From the IMG/VR virus record IMGVR_UViG_3300036945_001096, positions 34,268 through 98,267 of that record: DNA of 64,000 bases; one strand, given 5' to 3'. The first letter of the stretch is position 1; each line of letters starts with the position of its first letter. The notes beneath the pieces were generated by a model. That model was not told the DNA's origin, did no database searches, and saw only the letters and a program-made list of their open reading frames with translations. This DNA is from a virus. Shown here one piece after another: positions 49,409 through 58,124 of the stretch. The translations under genes and the position numbers were made by a program.

Positions 49409-50472
49409 GTGGTCACTGGAGAATGATCTGGCCTGAGCAAGTACTCAACGCTCATCAAAAGGCTGTTGTGCATGGTACAACAGTAATGAATCTAGATCCA
49501 AGATATTATACTATGGTAAAGTCCGTAAGAATTCAAAGACAAGCAACAAGACAACAGCTTGAATTTGTAAGATTCTTACGTGATGTTTCAAAACAAAACG
49601 GGATGAAAATAATTTATGAAATAGATGATATCTGTTTCAAAGAGGACATACCAGACTATAACAAGTTTAAGCCAGCTTTTGATAATCCAGAGATAAGAGA
49701 ATCAGCATGTGCAATTATGGCTCTGTGTGATGAAATTACAGTTACTTGTGATTTCATGAAAGATTACTACAAGAGTAAGACAGGTAATAAGAATGTTACA
49801 GTAATTCCAAACTTCATGCCTAAGTTCTGGTTAGGTAATTATTACGATGGTACTGAAATAATGACAAGTTATGATAATAATAAGAAGAAGCCACGTATTC
49901 TCTATACAGGTTCAGGTGCACATTTCGATGTAGAAAACAGAACAGGAAATTATAACGATGACTTTTTCCATGTGAATAATGTAATTCGTAAGACTGTTGA
50001 TAAGTTTCAGTGGATATTCTTAGGTGCATTTCCATTACCGTTAATGGATCTCGTAAAATCTGGTAAGATCGAATTTCATCCATGGTCTAAGTTATATAAC
50101 TATGGTCAAGATATTGCTAATATTAAAGCAAATATGATGATAGCACCACTACAAGATAACAACTTTAATAAAGCTAAGAGCGATCTCAAGTATATTGAAG
50201 CGTGTGCTTTTGGTCTACCTATTGCATGTCAAGATATAGTAACATACTCAAATGCTCCTATTAAGTTCAAGACTGGTGATGAAATGATAGACAGAATCAA
50301 CGAAACTCTTAAAGACCACAAACAATATAAGGCAATATCAAAACGTGCAAGACAGTATGCAGAAACACGCTGGCTTGAAACGGATACCAATATAGATTGT
50401 TACTTAGAGCTATACAGCACACCTTATGGTAGCAGTGCAAGAAAAAATATAACAAAATACAATCGGGAATAA
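49409..50472 (+). CDS. Glycosyltransferase (GT4-like), exon 2
   Basis: With exon 1 the spliced protein has about 407 residues. Exon 2 carries the GT-B C-terminal domain: KPRILYTGSGAHFDVENRTG, WIFLGAFPLPLMD, DIANIKANMMIAPLQDNNFNK and YIEACAFGLPIACQD with the donor-binding Glu. The internal Met at 49423 could be misread as a start. The gene lies immediately before DNA polymerase. The target, whether DNA base, virion or host glycan, is unknown. Confidence 0.85.
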
Positions 50473-50473
50473 T

Positions 50474-50479
50474 TATAAT
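50474..50479 (+). promoter_or_regulatory. TATAAT box 8 nt before gene 43
   Basis: TATAAT, ATTTCTGC, ATG 50488. No TTGAAAA box at the usual distance. Confidence 0.45.
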
Positions 50480-50487
50480 ATTTCTGC

Positions 50488-53067
50488 ATGAGTTATAGGA
50501 ACGCTTTTTATAACAGCAAAGAACAGAAGATAACTATATTAGGGTGGGATGAAAATGGTAAAAGAAATGTACAAGATTTTACCTATAAACCCCACCTCTA
50601 TATAGAAGGTCCTGGTGAATATGATTCAATATTCGGTACTAAGCTAGTTAAACGTATATTTAATACTCAATTTGACAGAAGCTCTTTTATCACCAATACA
50701 GGTATAACAAGAGTATTCGATAATTTTCCATGTGTTCAACAGTTTCTTATAGAGCGATTCTATAAAGATAACGAAACACCCGACTTTAGTAAAAATGATG
50801 TAAGAGTAGTATTTATTGACATTGAAGTTATTGCAGAAGAGTTTCCTGACGCAAGATATTCGAAATACCCTATCAATGTCATTACTATATATGATTCAAC
50901 TACAAAGAGATTTATATGCTGGGGCGAAAAACCTTTTAATGTAGTCGATAGTGATGTAGACTTTATATATTGTAAAAATGAAGTAGAATTACTTACTAAG
51001 TTTATAGATTGGTTTAAATCTGATCCACCCGATATTGTAAGTGGATGGAATAGTATGGGATTCGATATTCCATATATCATGAATAGGGTACAAAACCTTT
51101 TTGGTGATAATACACGTAATAGTTTATCACCAGCAGGTAAAACGTACTTCCGTGAAATACACAACGATAAAGGTCAAGACTTGCAGCGCTGGTTTATAGA
51201 AGGTGTATCTCTTATAGATTATCTTGACATATATAAGAGGTTCTCACCAGGTGAAAAAGAGAGTTACAAGCTAAACAGTATTGCTAAATTAGAACTAGGT
51301 GAATCAAAGGTAGATATTGGTACAGGTAATCTAATAGATCTATACAATGAAAATTGGCAGAAGTTTGTAGAGTACAATATTCAAGACGTAAGACTACTTA
51401 AGAACCTTGAGTTCAAACTAAGATATTTAAACCTAGTGAGAATGTTTGCATATATAGGACTAACTACATTTGAAGCAGCAATGGGTTCTATATCAGTTAT
51501 AAATGGAGCAGCAGCAATACGCGCTAAACATAAGAATCAAATACTGCCTACATTTATACGCAATGTAGAGAGTGGCGTTAACCCCGGTGCGTTTGTTCGT
51601 GAACCATTACCTGGATTTAAAAAGCATATAGTATCATTTGACGCTAACTCTCTATATCCTAATGTGATGATTACTCTAAATACATCACCAGAGACAAAGA
51701 TAGGTAAAATAATTAAACGAGAAGATGGTAATGTGGTAATACGACACGTTACAGGTCAAACATTTACACTTACTGAAGACAAGTTTGCTCTTTTTATACA
51801 AAAGGAGAGACTTACTATAAGTAAGGCAAATATTATATTCACACAGAAAAAGCGTGGTATATTTCCTGAGGTATTAGATTATTACTACAAGGAGCGTAAA
51901 AAGACGCAAGCTAAACTTAAGAAAGTAAAACTTCGTATTAAAGAATTAGAAGAACTAAATCAAACAGAATGCGAAGAGTATAATAATCTAAAGAACGAGA
52001 GTGTTCAATTAGACTCTAAGCAATTGGCTCAAAAGATATATATTAATGCAACTTATGGTGCATTTGGTAACAAAAACAATCCATTAGGTGACGACGATAT
52101 AGCCTCATCTGTAACCTTAACCGGTCAAGAAGTAATTAAATTTGCAGGAGAGGTTGCTAAAAAGTTCGTAAAAGAGAATGTACCAAATATAACAGAGCAA
52201 GATAATAATGATATCGTAGTATATGGCGATACAGATTCTATTTATCTTACTTTAGATAATATTGTACAAAACGGTGTAATATTTTCTAACAAACCTGGCA
52301 AGATTAGTAAAGAGTTTTACGATAAAGTAAAAGAGCTAGGTGATATGCTCAATAACGAAATAAAAGTATGGGGTGAACGTGAATTATTCTCAGAAGATAG
52401 TAGGTTTGTATTTAAAAGAGAAGCAATAGCTGATACCGGTATCTTCTTACAGAAGAAAAGATATATAATACATGTCTTAGATATTGAAGAAATACCTTGT
52501 AATAAATACAAATACGTAGGTGTAGATGTTGTACGTAGTACAATACCATCTGCTGTTAAACCTTATATTAAAGATATAATTGAAACGATGCTCTCTACTC
52601 AGGATTATTCTAAAACGAATATATCAATTAATAACGTGTGGGAGATATTTAAGACACTACCGATCGAATCTATTGCAACGGTTAGTAATCTAAATAATTA
52701 TGAAGCAAGAGAACAACTCAGTAATGGTTTCGAAATAGCCAAAGGTACACCGCATCATATTAAAGCAGCAATATTTTATAATAGACTTATTGAAAAGCTA
52801 CAGTTAACTAACAAATACGAAAAGATATCATCCGGTGATAAAGTTAGATTATTACAACTACAGACACCTAACAAATATAATATCGAAAAAATTGCTTATA
52901 AATACTACTACCCTGAAGAATTTAAACAGATCTTTCAGCCAGACTACGAATTAATCTTTGAAAAGACTGTACTCGCAGCTGTAGAAAGACTATATGAAAA
53001 TGTCAGATGGGAATTACAACGGCCAGGTTCTATTGTTCAAACTAATTTATTTGATTTATTCAGTTGA
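50488..53067 (+). CDS. 43: DNA polymerase gp43, family B
   Basis: At 859 residues it is near T4 gp43 (898). The 3'-5' exonuclease motifs are VVFIDIEVIAEE (Exo I), DIVSGWNSMGFDIPY (Exo II) and YNIQDVRLLKN (Exo III). Polymerase motifs are SFDANSLYPNVMI (A), KIYINATYGAFGN (B) and VYGDTDSIYL (C). The C-terminus ends in a hydrophobic LFDLFS, which may dock on the gp45 clamp. No intein or intron is seen. Confidence 0.97.
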   Translation: MSYRNAFYNSKEQKITILGWDENGKRNVQDFTYKPHLYIEGPGEYDSIFGTKLVKRIFNTQFDRSSFITNTGITRVFDNFPCVQQFLIERFYKDNETPDFSKNDVRVVFIDIEVIAEEFPDARYSKYPINVITIYDSTTKRFICWGEKPFNVVDSDVDFIYCKNEVELLTKFIDWFKSDPPDIVSGWNSMGFDIPYIMNRVQNLFGDNTRNSLSPAGKTYFREIHNDKGQDLQRWFIEGVSLIDYLDIYKRFSPGEKESYKLNSIAKLELGESKVDIGTGNLIDLYNENWQKFVEYNIQDVRLLKNLEFKLRYLNLVRMFAYIGLTTFEAAMGSISVINGAAAIRAKHKNQILPTFIRNVESGVNPGAFVREPLPGFKKHIVSFDANSLYPNVMITLNTSPETKIGKIIKREDGNVVIRHVTGQTFTLTEDKFALFIQKERLTISKANIIFTQKKRGIFPEVLDYYYKERKKTQAKLKKVKLRIKELEELNQTECEEYNNLKNESVQLDSKQLAQKIYINATYGAFGNKNNPLGDDDIASSVTLTGQEVIKFAGEVAKKFVKENVPNITEQDNNDIVVYGDTDSIYLTLDNIVQNGVIFSNKPGKISKEFYDKVKELGDMLNNEIKVWGERELFSEDSRFVFKREAIADTGIFLQKKRYIIHVLDIEEIPCNKYKYVGVDVVRSTIPSAVKPYIKDIIETMLSTQDYSKTNISINNVWEIFKTLPIESIATVSNLNNYEAREQLSNGFEIAKGTPHHIKAAIFYNRLIEKLQLTNKYEKISSGDKVRLLQLQTPNKYNIEKIAYKYYYPEEFKQIFQPDYELIFEKTVLAAVERLYENVRWELQRPGSIVQTNLFDLFS

Positions 53068-53089
53068 AAATCTCTTATTATAATATAAT
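53064..53089 (+). promoter_or_regulatory. TTGAAAA/TATAAT promoter before ATG 53098
   Basis: TTGAAAA starts at the gp43 stop (53064-53070), 13 nt, TATAAT (53084-53089), 8 nt, ATG. Confidence 0.55.
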
Positions 53090-53097
53090 ATACATAT

Positions 53098-53460
53098 ATG
53101 TCTAAATATATTACATTCATAGATCAAGTAGGTAGAAATATTCTAGGTATCAGCGCACCGAGTAAACAAGAAGGCACATTAACAGTCGTTAATCCTGTAA
53201 TGATTGCGGTTCAACCAGCTAACGGTCAATTGCAAATTCAACTAGTTCCTCTATTCTTTGCTGAATTCGTTAAATATAGCGAAATTAACAAGAGAAATTT
53301 TGAATTTACATACTCATTAAATTCTATAGCCTTAGGCTCTAATTTTGAAGTTGATGAAAAGATTGCATCGCAATACGAAAGAATTGTATCAGGTACATTT
53401 AACGTTCAACCGGTGACACCAGTAACGGAAGAACCTAAAGTTATTAAGCTTTTTGAATAA
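53098..53460 (+). CDS. Conserved phage protein between polymerase and UvsX
   Basis: The 120 residues have a beta-rich core (MSKYITFIDQVGRNILGI, LQIQLVPLFFAEFV, FEFTYSLNSIAL). I recall proteins of this kind near gp43 in marine T4-like phages, without known function. It has its own promoter and a strong terminator, so it may be expressed at a high level. Confidence 0.6.
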   Translation: MSKYITFIDQVGRNILGISAPSKQEGTLTVVNPVMIAVQPANGQLQIQLVPLFFAEFVKYSEINKRNFEFTYSLNSIALGSNFEVDEKIASQYERIVSGTFNVQPVTPVTEEPKVIKLFE

Positions 53461-53468
53461 AAAATAAA

Positions 53469-53498
53469 AAAAGCCCTCTTAAAAAGAGGGCTTTTTTA
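53469..53498 (+). terminator. Rho-independent terminator after the 53098 gene
   Basis: Stem AAGCCCTCTT / AAGAGGGCTT with a 3-nt loop and a T run. An A run on the left may let it act on both strands. Confidence 0.93.
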
Positions 53499-53502
53499 TG
53501 TA

Positions 53503-53670
53503 ATGAATAAAATATATTACGATTTAGCTATAAGAGAAGCTTACGAAAAAGGTAAAGCTGAGTATCAATATAAATACGATAAAGTTATAAAATTTTTAGA
53601 AGAACACAAGGGTAGAAATAATTATATCAGTAAAAAGATAAAATTATTACTTGAAGATCTCAAAAAATAG
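53503..53670 (+). CDS. Small hypothetical protein, 55 aa
   Basis: An ATG 5 nt after the terminator opens a frame for MNKIYYDLAIREAYEKGKAE and a Lys-rich helical rest. The codon use matches the neighbours. It also holds the -35-like element of uvsX at its end. Function unknown. Confidence 0.5.
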   Translation: MNKIYYDLAIREAYEKGKAEYQYKYDKVIKFLEEHKGRNNYISKKIKLLLEDLKK

Positions 53671-53677
53671 ATATAAT
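53651..53677 (+). promoter_or_regulatory. TTGAAGA/TATAAT promoter before uvsX
   Basis: TTGAAGA (53651-53657), 14 nt, TATAAT (53672-53677), 8 nt, ATG 53686. Confidence 0.55.
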
Positions 53678-53685
53678 GCTTATCT

Positions 53686-54798
53686 ATGATAGACAAAGAA
53701 ATTTCAAAAGTATTAGAATCGATTAATAGTGTCAATCCGTTCGCAACTTATCTTAATGATAATACGTTAAGTACAGTAAAAGAGTATATCGACACTGGTA
53801 GTTATGTATTGAATGCGATTGTATCCGGCTCAGTACACGGTGGTATTCCAAAGGGAAGAGTAACAGTTTTAGCTGGACCTTCAATGTCTGGTAAATCCTT
53901 TTTCGTGCAGCAGATGGCTGCAAATGCACAGAAAAAAGGTATGACGGTTGTTATTTTTGATACAGAAAACGCTATTGACCCAGAAGGTGCACAACGTCTA
54001 GGTCTCGATATCTCAAAGGTAAAATACGTACCTTGTATTACGATTGAACAAACCAGAAATGCAATCTATAAGTTCTTAAATTCCGTAAGAGAAGCTAAAA
54101 TGCATGGCAAATTCTTTATTGTTATAGATTCCCTTGGCAATCTACAGTCTGAGATGGATATAAACAGAATGGAAAAAGAAAGCACATCTCAAGATACCGG
54201 TACCAAAGCACGTGCAATGAAAACACTAATGCAGACTTGTACTAATCTTGGTGCAATGACCCAAACGACCATTGTAATGACCAATCACGTCTATGATGAC
54301 CCAATGGCAATGTATCCATCACTAGAAAAGAATATGCCAGGTGGTCGATCAGTAGTCTATCTTCCATCAGTAACTATTCAGCTTGCAAGAAAACCTCAAA
54401 AGGATGACGGTAAGAATGAAAATGCAAAGCTTGCACCTGGTCAAAAGAACTATTCTGGTGTAATTCTGAGAGCTCTCACAGTAAAGAATAGATTTATCAA
54501 GCAATATCTTGAAGGTGAAATGTTCTTGTCATTCTCTACTGGTTTAGATAGATACTACGGGCTTGTAGAATTAGCTGTTGGGCTTGGTGTAATAAACCAA
54601 TCTGGACCAACTTACTCGCTACTTGATGGTACTAAGCTTGGATACTTCTCTAAGTGGGGTAAAGATGAAGACATCTGGAATAAGATTATCTTACCTGGCA
54701 TGGAAGAGAAAATGAAGATTGCGTGGTCTTACGGTTCACAACTACAAACTGAAGTACCTTCAGAGGTTGAAGATGGTGATGAACCGGAACAAAAGTAA
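53686..54798 (+). CDS. uvsX: UvsX recombinase (RecA-like)
   Basis: UvsX forms filaments on single-stranded DNA and pairs homologous strands. The 370 residues have Walker A GPSMSGKSFF (near residue 64), VVIFDTENAIDPEGA, Walker B FFIVIDSLGNLQS, and an acidic C-terminus (EVEDGDEPEQK). Length is close to T4 UvsX (391). It is followed after 9 nt by queC. Confidence 0.95.
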   Translation: MIDKEISKVLESINSVNPFATYLNDNTLSTVKEYIDTGSYVLNAIVSGSVHGGIPKGRVTVLAGPSMSGKSFFVQQMAANAQKKGMTVVIFDTENAIDPEGAQRLGLDISKVKYVPCITIEQTRNAIYKFLNSVREAKMHGKFFIVIDSLGNLQSEMDINRMEKESTSQDTGTKARAMKTLMQTCTNLGAMTQTTIVMTNHVYDDPMAMYPSLEKNMPGGRSVVYLPSVTIQLARKPQKDDGKNENAKLAPGQKNYSGVILRALTVKNRFIKQYLEGEMFLSFSTGLDRYYGLVELAVGLGVINQSGPTYSLLDGTKLGYFSKWGKDEDIWNKIILPGMEEKMKIAWSYGSQLQTEVPSEVEDGDEPEQK

Positions 54799-54807
54799 TC
54801 TAATAAA

Positions 54808-55560
54808 ATGAGTAAATTAGTATTAACAGTTAGTGGAGGTGCAGATTCAACAGTGCTACTGTATATGGCAGTAGCACAGGGATTTAATGAAATACATACT
54901 ATAACTTTTGATTATGGTCAGAGACACTCTAGAGAACTTGAGTGCGTACCTCACCATACTAATATGTTACAAGATGTTTATACTGTAACAATTACCAATA
55001 AAGTACTTGATGTTAGGTATATAAAAGATATCGCACCAGTTTCATCACTTACTAATCTTAATATTGATAATCCAAATGTTAAGAAAATGGCAGGAGATGC
55101 TCAACCCGTATCATACGTTCCATTTAGAAATCTGATGTTCTTATCTATATGTTCTGCATATGCAGAGTCCGTAGGTGCAGATACTGTTTGGTATGGTGCT
55201 GCTGAAGCGGACTCACTAGCTGGCTACTGGGATGGTAGCGGGGAATTTATTAATTCAGTTAATAATCTTATATCACTAAACCGTAAATCAAAGATAAAGA
55301 TTGAAGCTCCTCTCATTGAGATGAGTAAGAAATCAATCATTGAAGAAGGTATTAGACTCGGTGTGGATTTTAGTAAGACTTGGACCTGCTACTCGAATAG
55401 AGAAGATAAATTAGCCGATGCTGATACACCTTCGAGTAGTCTAAGACTTAGAGGTTTTATTGAAGCCAAATATAAAGACCCCATCAAATACGTTCAACAA
55501 GAACGACTTGATGAGGTCTATAAACAAAAAGGTTGTAGAGATATACCTTATATAAATTAA
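54808..55560 (+). CDS. queC: QueC, 7-cyano-7-deazaguanine synthase
   Basis: QueC turns carboxy-deazaguanine into preQ0 using ATP and ammonia. The 250 residues have the PP-loop LTVSGGADSTVLLYMA, TITFDYGQRHSREL, VPFRNLMFLSICSAYAE and WYGAAEADSLAGYWDGS. In most QueC the C-terminus holds four zinc Cys (C near WTCY, then CGxCxxC). Here only WTCY remains and the others are replaced (LADADTPSSSLR), so the zinc site is lost or altered. Part of the uvsX transcript. Confidence 0.92.
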   Translation: MSKLVLTVSGGADSTVLLYMAVAQGFNEIHTITFDYGQRHSRELECVPHHTNMLQDVYTVTITNKVLDVRYIKDIAPVSSLTNLNIDNPNVKKMAGDAQPVSYVPFRNLMFLSICSAYAESVGADTVWYGAAEADSLAGYWDGSGEFINSVNNLISLNRKSKIKIEAPLIEMSKKSIIEEGIRLGVDFSKTWTCYSNREDKLADADTPSSSLRLRGFIEAKYKDPIKYVQQERLDEVYKQKGCRDIPYIN

Positions 55561-57380
55561 TATAGATATCTTTGCTGAGCAATAACCTTCTTTCTGATAC
55601 TATTGCGATAGTTCTCAACGAGAAGGTTATTTACCTGTTTAGGTGTAATTTTTACAGATTCGGTATTGATATAGTCGCCGCTACCTGTATCAAATTTGCT
55701 ATAGGTAATCCATCTTTCAGGAGAACTACCGTTTTCGTAAAACTCCTGTTCATTATACGAGCGGGTAAATAGATTCGTGATTATACTACCAGCATCATCA
55801 ATTTTTGAAGAGATATTATTTAACCAAGCTAACATCTCAACAGCTATTTTGTTTTTCTTTACAGGTACTTCAATAGGATTGCCATTATCGTCAAGCTCAA
55901 CCTCACCTCTTTCATTTCTCTTAGGTTTAGTGCGGTCACTAGACATATCGGCTATCTTTGACTTTGCTGCTTGGTAAGAACCACCTGATGTCCTCAATAT
56001 ATTAAATAGATTAGTCACGAAAGCTTCGTTCTTCTTCCAAGAATTCGCAACATCTTCTTCAGACGGTGTAGATAATTCTACCTTTGATTTAATTTCACTA
56101 CTAGGTGATACAACAGCACTCAATTCATCACTTTTTAACTTTTTAGCGGTAGATATCTTATTTTTTATTGAATTGTATATACTTTCGAGCTTCTTTGCAA
56201 ATCTTTGAATGGTAGGGTTACTGTGTGTAGGTAATACTTCTATACGACCTTCCAAATATGTCAATATTTCAGATATTGTATCCATATTTTCGATTTTTGC
56301 AATCATTTTATCAAAACTTGCAGCAAACTCTTCATTATTTTCTTTAAAGTCTTCAATACCATAAACAACATCATCCTTAATATCTTGTATTGAACCCAGT
56401 GCAATATCCGATGTTTCAGGTGTTGTTCTTAAAACACCAAAGAGCTTAAAGTGTGTGAAATTTTCGATAATATCGCTTAATATTTCATACAACTTTTTCG
56501 CACCTGCGTCACCTCCACGTTGAGCTAATTTATTATATTTACGAGCTTTACTTGTCACATATCCTTCTAAATCTTCTGCAGTTTCATTTCCATATACGCC
56601 AGATATTACATCATTAACTTCATCACTAATATACGGATCACCTTTTTCATCTTCTTTAAACGCTACGAGTGCTTGTATAAGAAAATCCTTAATCTCCTCT
56701 AAACTAACACGAGGCTCATCAGTTATTTGTTGTTCGAATCTCTCTTCAGGTGATTTAAATGCAGATAAAGGTGTAGCAAGAGCCGTTGTTATATCTGAAG
56801 TAGGTAAGAAAGAACCAGCATCTATTTTAAATCTTTCACCGCGCGTGGTTGCGGTAACGTTAATATAGTCCTGTATTGATTTATTATCTGTTTTTGCAAT
56901 CAGCTCGTTTTTTACTTTATCATAAACTTCTCTACCATTTGGTAAACTTCTTAAAGTATTTCCAAACCACCAGTTAATTTCTGTAGCAGAAGGAATGCGC
57001 TTCTTTTGAACAATACCTTCAGCATCAATAGGTGTGACGTCTTGTGCACCCTCTCTCTTCTCTCTTGGCTTCTTTTTTTCAATCTCTGCTAATTTATTAT
57101 TAACAAGCTCGGGGAAATTATCTTTAATAAATTGTAAAAAATAAATAGAGCGATCTCTATAAGGTGTAAGTTTAGCAGCCTTACCTTCTTCTTGAGATTT
57201 CTTAATATACGCCAACATTTTTTGATGAATGAATTTTAACATAGGACCAATAATAGCATCCTGTGAAAGTTCAGCACTCGGTGCGGGTGGTGTAGATTGT
57301 TTTATTTCTTCATCTTGTTCGAGTAAGAAACTGTAACCTATAATTGCTTTGTTAGCCCATCCTAATTTTGTAAAACTCAT
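55557..57380 (-). CDS. Large internal virion protein candidate, 607 aa
   Basis: The start MSFTKLGWANKAIIGYSFLLEQDEE is fixed by a late promoter 5 nt upstream; LLE-Q is a cleavage-like site near residue 21. The rest is mostly helical and charged, with many Lys/Glu pairs (IEKKKPREKREG) and no enzyme motif I can identify. It is a late gene inserted on the opposite strand inside the replication block. Confidence 0.62.
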   Translation of the reverse strand: MSFTKLGWANKAIIGYSFLLEQDEEIKQSTPPAPSAELSQDAIIGPMLKFIHQKMLAYIKKSQEEGKAAKLTPYRDRSIYFLQFIKDNFPELVNNKLAEIEKKKPREKREGAQDVTPIDAEGIVQKKRIPSATEINWWFGNTLRSLPNGREVYDKVKNELIAKTDNKSIQDYINVTATTRGERFKIDAGSFLPTSDITTALATPLSAFKSPEERFEQQITDEPRVSLEEIKDFLIQALVAFKEDEKGDPYISDEVNDVISGVYGNETAEDLEGYVTSKARKYNKLAQRGGDAGAKKLYEILSDIIENFTHFKLFGVLRTTPETSDIALGSIQDIKDDVVYGIEDFKENNEEFAASFDKMIAKIENMDTISEILTYLEGRIEVLPTHSNPTIQRFAKKLESIYNSIKNKISTAKKLKSDELSAVVSPSSEIKSKVELSTPSEEDVANSWKKNEAFVTNLFNILRTSGGSYQAAKSKIADMSSDRTKPKRNERGEVELDDNGNPIEVPVKKNKIAVEMLAWLNNISSKIDDAGSIITNLFTRSYNEQEFYENGSSPERWITYSKFDTGSGDYINTESVKITPKQVNNLLVENYRNSIRKKVIAQQRYLY

Positions 57381-57385
57381 ATTAT

Positions 57386-57393
57386 TATTTAAT
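57386..57393 (-). promoter_or_regulatory. Late promoter, ATTAAATA, 5 nt before ATG 57380
   Basis: ATTAAATA, ATAAT, ATG; selects the inner of two possible starts. Confidence 0.62.
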
Positions 57394-57461
57394 CTTGAAA
57401 ACCAAAAATAAGTTAATATCATTCAGTATGTTTAATCTAACAAGGAAGGTAGGGTAACTAT

Positions 57462-58124
57462 ATTTGCGGCATATTTGGATCGTTTAATACGAATAAATTT
57501 GAAATTTTAGATGAGGCGAATAAGCAACGTGGGAATTTTGCTTCTGGAGTATGTTATACTAATGGTGAATCATACGATATACAAAAGACAGAAGGTAGTT
57601 TTGATTGGAATACGATAAAACTACCAGAAGGCTTCCTATATTTAGGGCACAATCAAGCACCTACTTCATTTGAGCGAAAATGGAAATTACATAATTGTCA
57701 CCCTTTTGAAAAAAATAATTGGATCGTCGCTCATAATGGGGTGTTAACTAACTTTAAGCAATTAAAAGACGAGAATATACCTGATCACGATAATTTAGTA
57801 GATACTAGTATAATACCAGCATTACTAGATCTTTTTGAAAATAGATTTGATAAATGCACAACTATTTCAAATGAAATACTCAATATCGAATATGTACTAA
57901 GTATGTTACAAGGAACATTTGGTTTATGGATAATGAATATTAAAACACTAAATGTATACCTTGCAAGGCAAGGTAGTACACTATTCTATGATCATAATAG
58001 TTTTTCCTCTATACCAGGAGAAGGGTTTAAAAAAATAGAAGAAGGTATCTTATATAGGATGACTAAAAAAGGTATCAAACCAGTTGGTGGCTTTGAGTGT
58101 AAGTCCCCTTTTCTAGAGCTATGA
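57462..58124 (+). CDS. Stand-alone class II glutamine amidotransferase, possible ATT start
   Basis: An Ntn-type amidotransferase releases ammonia from Gln with an N-terminal Cys. The frame reads CGIFGSFNTNKFE from 57465, then LYLGHNQAPTS (the R/H-N-QAPT-type loop), WIVAHNGVLTN and LVDTSIIPALL. The codon just before the catalytic Cys is ATT, with an in-frame TAG four codons earlier, so no ATG, GTG or TTG is available; the Shine-Dalgarno-like AAGGAAGGT (57442-57450) lies upstream. About 220 residues; no synthetase partner is fused. The nearest plausible partner is QueC at 54808. Confidence 0.78.
   Translation: MCGIFGSFNTNKFEILDEANKQRGNFASGVCYTNGESYDIQKTEGSFDWNTIKLPEGFLYLGHNQAPTSFERKWKLHNCHPFEKNNWIVAHNGVLTNFKQLKDENIPDHDNLVDTSIIPALLDLFENRFDKCTTISNEILNIEYVLSMLQGTFGLWIMNIKTLNVYLARQGSTLFYDHNSFSSIPGEGFKKIEEGILYRMTKKGIKPVGGFECKSPFLEL

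Noticed and set aside
49423-50472. Glycosyltransferase starting at Met 49423 with the 53-residue frame at 49006 as a separate small gene
   Set aside because: Group I intron core elements lie between them and in-frame splicing joins the two, with P1 pairing at the exact exon end.
57428-57457. ATG 57428 as start of the amidotransferase
   Set aside because: That frame stops after nine codons and is not the frame of the Cys-Gly-Ile-Phe-Gly sequence.
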